Of a DNA stretch of 34,049 nucleotides, positions 26,434 through 34,049 are shown piece after piece. The position numbers and the translations under genes are program-made. Positions within the stretch are counted from its first letter, which is position 1; each line of letters begins with the position of its first letter. Source of the DNA: Desulfobulbus propionicus (GTDB lineage Bacteria; Desulfobacterota; Dissulfuribacteria; Dissulfuribacterales; DYOW01); assembly GCA_020720325.1 (NCBI GenBank), contig DYOW01000018.1, forward strand, positions 1 to 34,049, read 5' to 3'. Below the pieces are notes generated by a model that did no database searches, had not been told where the DNA came from, and saw nothing but the letters and a program-made list of their open reading frames with translations.

Positions 26434-26462
26434 TTTATAAAACAAAATTTTAACATTGTCAA
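26434..26462 (-). promoter_or_regulatory. Promoter of the atp operon
   Basis: On the minus strand: TTGACA (26462-26457), exactly 17 bases, TATAAA (26439-26434), one base from full consensus overall. The TGA stop of queE (26461-26459) lies inside the -35 box. The leader to the atpF' ATG is about 35 bases. Confidence 0.8.
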
Positions 26463-27121
26463 CACTTTTTTGTAATAAAAATTTCTCTCTCTTCTCTCCA
26501 GAGCATTTTATGCAGTTGAATCTGAAACCTTACATTCATGTTATTAATTATGAGCATTTCTGCAATTTCTGCTGGTTTAGCCATATTATAGGCAGGCGAG
26601 ACAAGCGCTGAACACCATTTATCAAGGCAAAATTTTTCAATAATTTTTTTTGACCATAAAAAATCATCCATACCTGTGACTACAAACTTTATCTGATCAA
26701 TATCATTAATAAATCTTAAATTTTCAATTAAAAAACTATCCTCAGTTTTGCTTCCTGGAGTCTTGATATCAACAATTTTTACCACATTTTTTGGAACATT
26801 TTTAATATTTACACTTCCGTTTGTCTCAAGAAGAATTTTTGCATTTTTTTTTAAAAGGGCTTCCATCAACTCATAGACATTTTCCTGCAAAAGAGGTTCA
26901 CCACCGGTAATTTGAACAAGTTTAATACCACTTTCCTTCCATTTATCTATGATTTGCCCTGCAGAAAAAAATTCACCGTCAAAATAGGCATATTTTGTAT
27001 CGCAATAACTGCATCTCAGATTGCAACCTGTAAGTCTTATAAAAAAACATAATAATCCCTGATGAGTTCCTTCACCCTGAATACTTGAAAACATTTCATT
27101 TACTTTAAGAGAATTTTGCAT
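26459..27121 (-). CDS. queE: 7-carboxy-7-deazaguanine synthase (radical SAM)
   Basis: This encodes 220 residues. The radical SAM cluster motif is CNLRCSYC (Cys33, Cys37, Cys40) in a CX3CX2C arrangement, with MFSSIQGEGTHQG before it and QITGGEPLLQ after it, both characteristic of QueE. It makes 7-carboxy-7-deazaguanine from the QueD product in queuosine (or preQ1) synthesis. The start overlaps the queD stop by one base (TAATG), so they are coupled. KLVQITGGEPLL is the SAM-binding region. Confidence 0.95.
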   Translation of the reverse strand: MQNSLKVNEMFSSIQGEGTHQGLLCFFIRLTGCNLRCSYCDTKYAYFDGEFFSAGQIIDKWKESGIKLVQITGGEPLLQENVYELMEALLKKNAKILLETNGSVNIKNVPKNVVKIVDIKTPGSKTEDSFLIENLRFINDIDQIKFVVTGMDDFLWSKKIIEKFCLDKWCSALVSPAYNMAKPAEIAEMLIINNMNVRFQIQLHKMLWREEREIFITKKC

Positions 27122-27492
27122 TATTCGTAGTAGGTTACCCCTGCCCTTGGCGTTTCACATACAGTCACTTTACACATAGTCAGATTATCACTGCTTTTTA
27201 ATGATTCCTTCATCCTTATAAAAATATAAAAAGCAAGTAATTCAGAAGAAGGATTTTTATCCTTGAAAAATGCGTGGTCATTAATGCAGGTATGGTCAAA
27301 CTCATTCAAAATAGCGCCTAAAATCTTCTTTAGCTCCCTGAAATCTATTCCAACCCCTATATTATCAAGAATTTCTGTCTTTACAACCGCCTCAACAGTC
27401 CAGTTATGTCCATGCAATTTTTCACAATTTCCCTGATATTCCCTTAAATAATGCGCTGATGCGAATTCTGACCTAACAAATATCTCGTACAT
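27121..27492 (-). CDS. queD: 6-carboxy-tetrahydropterin synthase
   Basis: This encodes 123 residues of the PTPS/QueD family. Zinc ligands are His14 (SAHYL), His27 and His29 (KLHGHNW), and the catalytic Cys23 sits in GNCEKLHGH. DFRELKK, LNEFDHTCIND and the C-terminal VCETPRAGVTYYE complete the signature. It acts before QueE in deazapurine synthesis. An AAAGGAG site overlaps the end of yggS. Confidence 0.95.
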   Translation of the reverse strand: MYEIFVRSEFASAHYLREYQGNCEKLHGHNWTVEAVVKTEILDNIGVGIDFRELKKILGAILNEFDHTCINDHAFFKDKNPSSELLAFYIFIRMKESLKSSDNLTMCKVTVCETPRAGVTYYE

Positions 27493-27494
27493 AT

Positions 27495-28214
27495 TTATTT
27501 CTCCTTTATTTTTTCCTTGTTTTTTATTCTTTCGCCAAAAATCTGTGCGCCGGTTCTGACAAATGTCGCCCCTTCCATTACAGCCTCCTCAAAATCATCA
27601 GACATACCCATTGAAAGCTCATTCAGTTTTATATTTGTCTCAAGCTCCAGTTTGTCCCTTAATTCCCTTAACCCCTTAAACCATCTTATGGAATCTATCG
27701 GGTTATCACTTAAAGGATGTATTGTCATAAGACCTTTTATATCGAGATATGGGAATTTTTTTATCTCACAAAGAAAATCCTTGGCATTTTCAGGTAAAAT
27801 TCCGTGTTTCTGCCCTTCTTTTCCAATATTAACCTGAATTAAAACAGACAGCGCCTTTCCTTTTTTTTCAAGATGCCTGTTAAGCTCAAGGGCAAGCTCC
27901 AATGAATCAAGGGTGTGAAGATAATCAAAATATTTTGCGATATACTTTGCCTTATTAGTCTGCAAATGCCCTATAAAATGCCAGTTTATTTCATATTTTT
28001 CAATTAGCAGGGCTTCAATTTTATCCCTTGCTTCCTGATAAAAACTCTCGCCCAAGATCTTTTGCCCTGCAATAACTGCTTCTTTAATCCTTTCAATTCC
28101 CACACCCTTGCTTACTGCGACAAGTTTTACGTCATCAGGTGATCTTCCGGCTTTTTCAGCGGCAATTCTTATTTTTTTCAGAATATTATTGATGTTTTCT
28201 CTTATATTTTCCAT
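27495..28214 (-). CDS. yggS: PLP homeostasis protein, YggS family
   Basis: This encodes 239 residues of a TIM-barrel PLP-binding protein. The PLP lysine is Lys36 in LVAVSKGVG; LGESFYQEARDKI (usually GENYVQE), INWHFIGHLQTNKAK and ELSMGMSDDFEEAV are conserved. The family buffers free PLP and affects amino-acid balance. It heads a unit with queD and queE. The ATG has no obvious Shine-Dalgarno. Confidence 0.94.
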   Translation of the reverse strand: MENIRENINNILKKIRIAAEKAGRSPDDVKLVAVSKGVGIERIKEAVIAGQKILGESFYQEARDKIEALLIEKYEINWHFIGHLQTNKAKYIAKYFDYLHTLDSLELALELNRHLEKKGKALSVLIQVNIGKEGQKHGILPENAKDFLCEIKKFPYLDIKGLMTIHPLSDNPIDSIRWFKGLRELRDKLELETNIKLNELSMGMSDDFEEAVMEGATFVRTGAQIFGERIKNKEKIKEK

Positions 28215-28256
28215 TTGTTGTTATTTAGAGCTAAGTTTTGTTTCTAAAGGGGAGTA

Positions 28257-28284
28257 TGAATAGAATTTTATAGTTTGAAGTCAA
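28257..28284 (-). promoter_or_regulatory. Possible promoter of yggS-queD-queE
   Basis: On the minus strand: TTGACT (28284-28279), 16 bases, TATTCA (28262-28257). It lies about 40 bases before yggS in a 160-bp gap that shows nothing else apart from A+T-rich sequence. Confidence 0.4.
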
Positions 28285-28374
28285 TTTCAATAATTTACCA
28301 TCTATATTTCATTAAAAGCCTCAATTTTTCCAAAACATTAACAATTCAAACTTTCCAACTTAAAATTTTTTTTC

Positions 28375-28989
28375 TTATATAACTTTTATTGCATTGATTT
28401 TCAATAATCTTTCAATTGTCTCATAAACAGGAAGACCAACAATATTGGAGTATGAGCCTTCAATCTCCTTTACAAGAAACGCTCCTTTACCCTGAATCGC
28501 ATAACTTCCCGCCTTGTCAAGAGGCTCTCCTGTGGCGATATATGCTGTTGCAACATCAACAGAAAAATCTCCAATAAACGCCCTGCTTTTGGTGAACCAT
28601 GATTCAACAATTTTGTTGTTTTCTGAAACAGCGCAGCCTGAAACAACCCAGTGCCATTTTCCAATAAGGGATAAAAGCATATCCAGCGCATTTTTACTGT
28701 CTGTTGGTTTTCCAAGTATATTACCATCGATATAAACCAGGGTATCTGCCCCTATCACAATGGCTCCAGGATATCTTTCAGATACAGACAGGGATTTAGC
28801 CATAGCATTTTTAACGCTGTAATCTTCAGGTGTTTCGTGTTTTTCAGGTTCTGGCTCATCAAAGCCGCTTTCAAAAACATCAAAGACAATGCCTGTGGCT
28901 TTTAATAATTCATAGCGTCTTGGCGATGCTGAAGCGAGAATTATATGCCTCAGAGACTGAAAAATTCCGTTGCATTCCTTGTTGTGCAA
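28375..28989 (-). CDS. maf: Maf-family nucleotide pyrophosphatase
   Basis: This encodes 204 residues. Maf signatures are IILASASPRRYELLK near the N-terminus, ESGFDEPEPE, NAMAKSLSV, IVIGADTLVYIDG, and GSYSNIVGLPVYE near the end. The family hydrolyses dTTP, UTP or modified nucleotides to monophosphates. The start is a TTG at 28989 within the last 40 bases of tatD, supported by a GAGGAG site about eight bases upstream; the conserved core begins ~14 residues in. Confidence 0.93.
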   Translation of the reverse strand: MHNKECNGIFQSLRHIILASASPRRYELLKATGIVFDVFESGFDEPEPEKHETPEDYSVKNAMAKSLSVSERYPGAIVIGADTLVYIDGNILGKPTDSKNALDMLLSLIGKWHWVVSGCAVSENNKIVESWFTKSRAFIGDFSVDVATAYIATGEPLDKAGSYAIQGKGAFLVKEIEGSYSNIVGLPVYETIERLLKINAIKVI

Positions 28990-29714
28990 TGTGCTAACTC
29001 CTCAAGAGAAATTCCTTTTATTTTCGCAATTTCTTCCGCAATATATTTAAGATAAGAAGGCTCATTTGTTTTACCGCGGTTTGGAACAGGGGCAAGATAA
29101 GGACAGTCGGTTTCAAGCATTATCCTGTCAGAAGGAACAAAGGCTGCCACTTCTTTAAGGGTTATTGCCTTTGGAAAAGTTATAACTCCGGTAAAAGAGA
29201 TATAAAAACCCAAATCAAGAATTTTTTTTGCAAAAACAACATCCCCAGAAAAACAATGAAAAACACCTTTCATGCCATTTGCATAACCTTTCAATATCTC
29301 GTAAACATCTTCATTTGCTTCTCTCGAATGAATTATCAATGGAAGGTTTGTTTCCCTTGCAATATCAATCTGACTCAAAAATATTTCTTTTTGCTTTTCC
29401 GCGGGGCAGTAATCCCAGTGATAGTCAAGTCCTACCTCACCAATTGCGACTATTTTTTTTTCATTTGCAAGAGATTTTAATCTCTCAAGGTCATGAAAAG
29501 CAATATTTTTGGCATGATTGGGATGAATGCCGCAAGATGCATATACCATATCATATTTTAATGCATATTTAATGGATTCAAAAGAACTATCGATATCAAC
29601 AGCAATAGTAATAATTTTATGAATACCTGAATCCTTCGCCCTTTTTATAATATCATCTGTATTTTGATTAAGCGGTGGTATATCAAGATGTGCGTGTGTA
29701 TCAATTAGAGACAT
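28950..29714 (-). CDS. tatD: TatD family metal-dependent deoxyribonuclease
   Basis: This encodes 254 residues of a TIM-barrel hydrolase. Metal ligands sit in IDTHAHLD (His7, His9), GEVGLDYHWD, LIIHSREA, GVFHCFSG and LETDCPYLAPVPNRG. The family has 3'-5' DNase activity. It lies 19 bases after the histidine kinase gene and overlaps maf by 40 bases, suggesting one unit. Confidence 0.95.
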   Translation of the reverse strand: MSLIDTHAHLDIPPLNQNTDDIIKRAKDSGIHKIITIAVDIDSSFESIKYALKYDMVYASCGIHPNHAKNIAFHDLERLKSLANEKKIVAIGEVGLDYHWDYCPAEKQKEIFLSQIDIARETNLPLIIHSREANEDVYEILKGYANGMKGVFHCFSGDVVFAKKILDLGFYISFTGVITFPKAITLKEVAAFVPSDRIMLETDCPYLAPVPNRGKTNEPSYLKYIAEEIAKIKGISLEELAHCTTRNATEFFSL

Positions 29715-29733
29715 AACAATATAGTATTATGGA

Positions 29734-31164
29734 TTAACTAACAGCAATTAATGCCAGACTTACTGTTGTTCCTCCATATTTGTTTCTTAAAATACAAATA
29801 GAGCCGTCATGCGCCTCAATTATATTTTTAGCCACAGTTAAACCAAGTCCCATTGACTGTGATTTTGTTGTAAAAAAAGGCTCATCAATTCGCCTTAAAT
29901 GTCCCCTCGCAACACCAAGACCAGTGTCAATTATCTTTATATCAATTTCATCATTTATTTTTTCTGCATTTATAATAAGCAGTCCTCCCTCAGGCATTGC
30001 ATCAATTGAGTTTTTAAGTATATTATAAAAAGCGCCTTTGAGTAATTTCCTATCAACCCTTATGTGTATTGGCTCACCTGGAAGTTTAAGCTGGAGCTTA
30101 ATATGGTTGTTTTCAATATTTCTTTGAAGGGAAAAAAGGGCGCTGTCTATAAGCTCCTGAAAAGCTATATTTTCATAATTAAATGACTGTGGATACGCAA
30201 AATTTGCAAGATTTTCAAGGGTATTCTCAAGTCTTTCCATGAGGTCCAACACCCTGTCAGAATAGATTTTTAGTTCTGAATCCTTGGTTTTTTTATAAAT
30301 TATTCTTACAATTCCACCAAGAACCGAGAGAGGGTTTTTAATCTCATGGAGAATATGATCAAGCATCGTGCCAATCGCGGAAAATCTCTCGGATGAAAGC
30401 ATGATGTCCCGGTTTCTCTCTGATTCGACATTCATTTTCTGCAATTTTTCAAGCTTTTCCTCATATTCTGCGCATAATTTATATTTATCCAAAGCTATTG
30501 TCAATAATCCCACAAATAAAAAAAGGCTTTGCAAATCATCTTCATAAATCTCTTTTTTGGTAAAAACATTATCAACTATAATAAAACCAAATAGCTCCCC
30601 GCCAATCCTTATAGGTGAAACAGCGGAAAATCTGCTAAACAGAATCTTTTTTAAATTTACTGAAAGTCTTGATAATGCTATATCTTCATCTTGAATTAAA
30701 AAAGGATGATCTGAGGAGGAGAGTTTATAAATTAAAGGCTCGGTTTTGTCTGCAGAAAAACTGATTTTTTTGACTATTTTGTTTAAATAACTTATATCAT
30801 CCGCAAAAACTTCATTGGAATTTTCAATAATATCAAAAATCCCCTTTTTTTCCCTTTCTATTCCATGCCATATTCTTCCTGCTTCTTCCTGGTCTTTTGG
30901 ACCAATGGCATATTTTCCCCTGTAGGAATTGTTTTTTTGATCCTTTATAAACAGAAATGCCCTGTTAAAACCCAGACCCTCACCGCTTGTAACACCAATA
31001 AGAATTGACTTTAATAAAAAATCAACATCATCCACCTTTAATATGAGGGCGCTTATCTTTACAGCAACATCAAGAATAAATTTTATTCTCAAGTTACACT
31101 CATGAAGACTTATATGCTGGACAAAATCCCTGATTTCGTTATTTGAAGTTGCTTTTAAATTCAT
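29734..31164 (-). CDS. GAF-domain sensor histidine kinase
   Basis: This encodes about 476 residues from the ATG at 31164; the frame runs on to a TTG at 31194, but neither start has a clear ribosome binding site. There is no membrane segment. Residues ~30-225 form a GAF-like sensor (INRAFLFI-type segment, PIRIGGELFGFIIVDN). A short coiled coil leads to the HisKA dimerisation helix with the phospho-acceptor His273 in HEIKNPLSVLGG. The ATPase domain has the N box (NILKNSIDAMPEGG), G1 (DTGLG), F box (EPFFTTK) and G2 (GLGLTVAK). This layout resembles soluble NtrB-like kinases that often serve NtrC-type regulators; the regulator at 1.8-3.1 kb is a conceivable but unproven partner. It is followed by tatD and maf. 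Confidence 0.93.
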   Translation of the reverse strand: MNLKATSNNEIRDFVQHISLHECNLRIKFILDVAVKISALILKVDDVDFLLKSILIGVTSGEGLGFNRAFLFIKDQKNNSYRGKYAIGPKDQEEAGRIWHGIEREKKGIFDIIENSNEVFADDISYLNKIVKKISFSADKTEPLIYKLSSSDHPFLIQDEDIALSRLSVNLKKILFSRFSAVSPIRIGGELFGFIIVDNVFTKKEIYEDDLQSLFLFVGLLTIALDKYKLCAEYEEKLEKLQKMNVESERNRDIMLSSERFSAIGTMLDHILHEIKNPLSVLGGIVRIIYKKTKDSELKIYSDRVLDLMERLENTLENLANFAYPQSFNYENIAFQELIDSALFSLQRNIENNHIKLQLKLPGEPIHIRVDRKLLKGAFYNILKNSIDAMPEGGLLIINAEKINDEIDIKIIDTGLGVARGHLRRIDEPFFTTKSQSMGLGLTVAKNIIEAHDGSICILRNKYGGTTVSLALIAVS

Positions 31165-31382
31165 AAGCTTATTAACATAAAGATAACATATCAAGTTTCA
31201 ATTTTAGTATGTTTTATTTTTTTTTCAAATATAAAAAGTAATAATCATTGTAAATAAAAAAACTTTTTTTAAAGTTTTAAGAAACAATTTTATTAAAACA
31301 CATATATAAAAAATATTCTTATATTAATCCTGTTTTCTTATAAAAATTCTTTTTTTTTCTTTAAATTAACACGATTAATCAC

Positions 31383-31410
31383 TTGACATAATAAATTTTG
31401 GATTTAAATT
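31383..31410 (+). promoter_or_regulatory. Predicted promoter of the Cys-rich peptide gene
   Basis: TTGACA (31383-31388), 16 bases, TAAATT (31405-31410). A leader of about 40 bases follows to the ATG. The rest of the gap between here and the divergent kinase (31195-31382) is extremely A+T-rich with no gene seen. Confidence 0.5.
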
Positions 31411-31455
31411 AATAAATATTATTTTAAAAATTTAATAAGGAGTAATAAAAAAACA

Positions 31456-31704
31456 ATGAAAAAAACAATTCTTTCAATTTTATGCGCAATGGCTCTTACA
31501 GTAAGTTTTGCAGGCGCAGGTTTTGCCGGTGACTGCTGCGAAGGCAAAGTAAAATCAGCTGACGGCGGAAAAGCTATGGTAACATGCAAAGACGGAAAAG
31601 AAATGACAGTTGACTGCAAAGATGTTAAAGCTGGCGATGAAGTTACCTGCAAAGACGGAAAAGCAATGAAAAAAGGCGCAAAAAAGAAAGTTGAAGGCTG
31701 CTAA
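31456..31704 (+). CDS. Small secreted cysteine-rich protein
   Basis: This encodes 82 residues. A signal peptide (1-24, AGAGFAG) is followed by a 58-residue mature chain with six cysteines: a CC pair near the start, then three copies of a short unit (TCKDGKEM, DCKDVKAG, TCKDGKAM) and a final GC. It is rich in Lys, Asp and Gly. The repeated units look like duplicated beta turns; the cysteines could bind metal or pair into disulfides. I do not recognise the family. An AAGGAG site lies 13 bases before the ATG, slightly far. It is flanked by its own promoter and terminator, so it is a single-gene unit, probably well expressed. Confidence 0.82.
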   Translation: MKKTILSILCAMALTVSFAGAGFAGDCCEGKVKSADGGKAMVTCKDGKEMTVDCKDVKAGDEVTCKDGKAMKKGAKKKVEGC

Positions 31705-31726
31705 TTTCAACTTATAATTTAATTTT

Positions 31727-31754
31727 AAAAAGGGGCTTTAAGCCCTTTTTTTTT
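31727..31754 (+). terminator. Rho-independent terminator after the Cys-rich peptide gene
   Basis: AAAAGGGGCT and AGCCCTTTT form a hairpin with a three-base loop, followed by a T-run of eight or more. Confidence 0.87.
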
Positions 31755-31826
31755 GAGATAATCTCACTCTCTTTTAATTTAATTCATAAGCTATTATAAA
31801 AAATTAATAAAAAAGGAGCATTTCTC

Positions 31827-32312
31827 ATGAACTCTGTTTCTCAAAGGCTCTATCTTGTTTACTTTTTGGCATTTTTTTTATTTTCCGGCAACATCGCGAT
31901 CGCAAAAGATGTTTCCTCTCCTACAAAAGAAGAAATTTCACAGCTTTTTAACAGGTGGAACGCCTCCCTTCAAACAGGAAAACCAGACGATGTCGCAAAA
32001 AATTACGCTGCGGATGGCATTCTAATTCCAACAGTATCAAATAAGGTAAGACACAACCACGCTGAAATTGCGGACTATTTTGTGCATTTTCTTGAGCTTA
32101 AACCAAAAGGAAAGATTGATGAGCAAAATATCCGCATATTCGGAGATATCGCCATTGATTCAGGTCTTTATACCTTTGATGTTATTAAAGAAGGAAAACC
32201 CACTGAGGTTAAAGGAAGATATACCTTTGTTTACAAAAAAATAAATGGCAAATGGCTCATTATTGAACACCATTCTTCAATGCTTCCTGAAAAAACGCCT
32301 GCCACACACTAA
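31827..32312 (+). CDS. Secreted SnoaL-like / CaMKII-association-type domain protein
   Basis: This encodes 161 residues. A signal peptide (1-26, ending NIAIA) precedes a ~125-residue NTF2-like fold domain. Signatures are SQLFNRWNASLQTGKPDDVAK, YAADGILIPTVSN, YFVHFLELKPKG and the closing GRYTFVYKKINGKWLIIEHH, as in SgcJ/EcaC and CaMKII-association-domain proteins. In such proteins the end strand carries HHSS. The substrate or ligand is unknown. A strong AAAAAGGAG site precedes the ATG. Confidence 0.85.
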   Translation: MNSVSQRLYLVYFLAFFLFSGNIAIAKDVSSPTKEEISQLFNRWNASLQTGKPDDVAKNYAADGILIPTVSNKVRHNHAEIADYFVHFLELKPKGKIDEQNIRIFGDIAIDSGLYTFDVIKEGKPTEVKGRYTFVYKKINGKWLIIEHHSSMLPEKTPATH

Positions 32313-32331
32313 TCAAGATTTTTATCATAAG

Positions 32332-32356
32332 AAAAGGGGGTTAAGCCCTTTTTTTA
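32332..32356. terminator. Shared terminator between convergent genes
   Basis: AAAAGGG and CCCTTTT arms with a short loop are followed on the plus strand by seven T. The mirror strand also has a T-rich tail, so it can serve both the SnoaL-like gene and the DUF4337-like gene ending at 32381. Confidence 0.8.
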
Positions 32357-32380
32357 TCCAGAATATTTAAACTTATTTTA

Positions 32381-33004
32381 TCATATCCTGAGCGCTATAT
32401 AAAAAGCCCATACAGATAAAGACGAACCAATAACTCCCAGCAACATCATTAAATTAAAGAAATTATTTTTTAATTTAACTTCTTGCAGCATCAAACCAAT
32501 AGCGCCAATTACAAGGGTTATCTGTAGGAATAATGTGGCAAAATCAAATATATCGCCAGCTCCACCTAGCTTTTCAGCCAATATCTGATATTCCCTTGCC
32601 CCTGTGATATTGCCAAGTTTGCCCTCTTTATCTTCCTGCGCCCAGCTGGATTCGCCAACAGCTTTTGAGCCAATCAGGATTTCTTTTTTCTCTTTGTCAT
32701 ATTTTGTGACATCATTTTTTAGCGCTGCGATACGTTTTTGAAGCGCCTCTTTTGACGCATCTTTGATGATATCAGCGGCGACAAGGGATTCTAACATAGC
32801 CCTCTCGCCATCTTTGAGGCTTTTTTTTACATCCTTTGCCTGATACCATTGATATGCGTTTGATTTTTCATTATGGGCAATTATCTCATCATCACCAAAT
32901 TTTCCGGCGCCAAGGTCTGTGACTGCCAAGAAAGCCGCAAATATTGCAATTACAACTCCAAAACGCTTTTCCATAGGATTATCTGTTTGATTTTTATCAT
33001 TCAT
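32381..33004 (-). CDS. DUF4337-like membrane protein
   Basis: This encodes 207 residues. A first membrane segment (~14-30) is followed by a charged helical region (~40-150) containing NEKSNAYQWYQAKDVKKSL, similar to the NWAYYQAKSIK-type motif of DUF4337 proteins, and two more hydrophobic segments (~153-170, 183-205). The function is unknown. The gene stands alone; a TTGACA (33112-33107) lies upstream but without a good -10 box at normal spacing. The 171-bp gap to rpe shows only A+T-rich sequence. Confidence 0.8.
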   Translation of the reverse strand: MNDKNQTDNPMEKRFGVVIAIFAAFLAVTDLGAGKFGDDEIIAHNEKSNAYQWYQAKDVKKSLKDGERAMLESLVAADIIKDASKEALQKRIAALKNDVTKYDKEKKEILIGSKAVGESSWAQEDKEGKLGNITGAREYQILAEKLGGAGDIFDFATLFLQITLVIGAIGLMLQEVKLKNNFFNLMMLLGVIGSSLSVWAFYIALRI

Positions 33005-33175
33005 AATAGTTAATAATTCTTAATATTATGTTTTGTATTATTTACTTTTTTACACTCACTTCATACATATCCGAACAAGAATTAATTAAAATATTTTTTT
33101 TAATTTTGTCAAGAATTCTTTTTCAATAATTTTATCAATTTTTTTAAAAAAACCACTGGGATTTCTGATGTCTCT

Positions 33176-33838
33176 CTAACCTGCCAGTTCCCTTAATTTT
33201 TCTATTTTCTCTTTATAATCCCCTTTGCCAAATATCGCTGAGCCTGCCACAAATATATCACAACCAGCCTGTGACACTGCCTGAATTGTATTTACTCCAA
33301 TGCCTCCGTCCACCTGAATATCAACGTTTAATCCCTTTTCATTAATCATGTTGCGTAATTTTTTAATTTTTTCAATGGAGGAAGCAATAAATTTCTGACC
33401 ACCAAAGCCTGGATTTACGCTCATTAGCAAGACAAGGTCAACTTCTGGAAGGATTTCCTCTATTGTAAAAAGGTTTGTGGCTGGATTTAAAACAACCCCT
33501 GCCTTTATGCCCTTATCCTTAATTAAACTTATCACCCTGTGAAGATGTACGCAGGTCTCCTGATGCACTGTAATCCAGTCTGCCCCTGCCTTTACAAAAT
33601 CATCAATAAAATTCTGGGGGTTTTCTATCATAAGATGCACATCAAATGGAAGTTTTGTAACAGGTCTTATACCCTCAACCACAAGAGTGCCAATTGTGAT
33701 ATTTGGCACAAAATGTCCATCCATAACATCTATATGGATGACATCTGCCCCTGCCTCCTCCACTGCCTTAATTTCCTCGCCAAGCCTTGAAAAATCAGCC
33801 GATAATATTGACGGCGCTATTTTTATTTTTTTGTTCAT
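33176..33838 (-). CDS. rpe: Ribulose-phosphate 3-epimerase
   Basis: This encodes 220 residues, the normal length. A metal-dependent TIM barrel that interconverts ribulose-5-P and xylulose-5-P in the pentose phosphate pathway. Signatures: [29 protein letters not shown] (metal and catalytic Asp), [25 protein letters not shown] and [11 protein letters not shown] (catalytic Asp). No neighbour on the same strand within the window is close enough to show an operon. Confidence 0.97.
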   Translation of the reverse strand: MNKKIKIAPSILSADFSRLGEEIKAVEEAGADVIHIDVMDGHFVPNITIGTLVVEGIRPVTKLPFDVHLMIENPQNFIDDFVKAGADWITVHQETCVHLHRVISLIKDKGIKAGVVLNPATNLFTIEEILPEVDLVLLMSVNPGFGGQKFIASSIEKIKKLRNMINEKGLNVDIQVDGGIGVNTIQAVSQAGCDIFVAGSAIFGKGDYKEKIEKLRELAG

Positions 33839-33900
33839 TTTAACTGTCCTAATAAAAATTTTTATACATATAAAAAAAATTCACTTATGCCCTGATTTTT

Positions 33901-33990
33901 TTGTCTGAATCACGGAAAAAGAAGATTGCACGGATTACACGGAAAAAATCCCCCTCACCCTAACCCTCTCCCACAAGGGGAGAGGGAAGC
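33901..33990. repeat. Dispersed palindromic repeat at the right edge
   Basis: CCCCTCACCCTAACCCTCTC, then a perfect 9-bp inverted repeat CCCTCTCCC (33964-33972) with GGGAGAGGG (33978-33986). This G+C-rich, palindromic string is of a kind I have seen scattered in many unrelated bacterial genomes. It is preceded by a second repeat-like string (GCACGGATTACACGG at 33928-33942). A minus-strand frame without start reads from the window edge to a TAG at 33961-33963; it runs through the repeat, and I do not call it a gene. Bases 33839-33900 and 33991-34049 show nothing else that I recognise. Confidence 0.6.
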
Positions 33991-34049
33991 CATTTAATTA
34001 TTGAGTCCAGTATAAAAACGTCTTTTGCAGCGAATTGCATAAATTTATG

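Overview
The window is A+T-rich bacterial chromosome (roughly one third G+C by eye) with dense, mostly standard housekeeping genes. Several features point to a Gram-negative, Deltaproteobacteria-like lineage (Desulfobacterota or a neighbouring phylum): an F-ATPase operon with paired b' and b subunits and no a or c genes, a glmU-type gene directly after atpC, the order zapB-zapA-6S RNA-rny, a sigma-54 response regulator, and several exported c-type cytochromes. I cannot name the species. TGA is used as stop and no recoding is needed.

Layout. 1-3.1 kb: the tail of an unknown gene, then two tandem copies of a secreted Gly/Thr/Ser-rich protein gene converging on an NtrC-type regulator. A dead copy of the regulator's 3' end lies between the two copies, showing that gene, terminator and regulator tail were duplicated as one unit of about 820 bp. 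3.2-5.6 kb: ppx/gppA overlapping guaB. 5.7-11.1 kb: a run of membrane genes: a rhomboid protease, a TauE/SafE-type transporter split into two genes behind a hairpin-containing leader, a thioredoxin-CcdA/DsbD-like fusion, and a PAP2 phosphatase with an extra C-terminal domain. 11.2-11.6 kb: two small gene remnants, one of clearly higher G+C, beside a tRNA-Gln(CUG) with a near-consensus promoter.

11.9-16.8 kb: two cytochrome c genes, a zinc-ribbon protein, and a minus-strand tyrS-hemL-SIMPL cluster. 16.9-20.5 kb (minus strand): a short GlmU-like nucleotidyltransferase, zapB-like, zapA, 6S RNA and rny. 20.5-26.4 kb (minus strand): atpF'-atpF-atpH-atpA-atpG-atpD-atpC with a consensus-like promoter whose -35 box contains the queE stop codon, and a strong terminator that runs almost into the glmU-like start codon. 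26.5-31.2 kb (minus strand): yggS-queD-queE, and a GAF-type histidine kinase followed by tatD and maf. 31.4-33.8 kb: a tiny secreted cysteine-rich protein, a secreted SnoaL-like protein, a DUF4337-like membrane protein and rpe. The right edge carries a dispersed palindromic repeat of a type common in bacterial genomes.

How the genes work together: most are independent core functions (energy, nucleotide and haem synthesis, queuosine, cell division and RNA turnover). I see no complete undescribed defence or mobile system. The least explained parts are the duplicated secreted gene pair with its gene-conversion tract, the split TauE/SafE protein with a large exported domain and an attenuator-like leader, the truncated GlmU placed behind a terminator without a visible ribosome binding site, and the cysteine-rich exported peptide.
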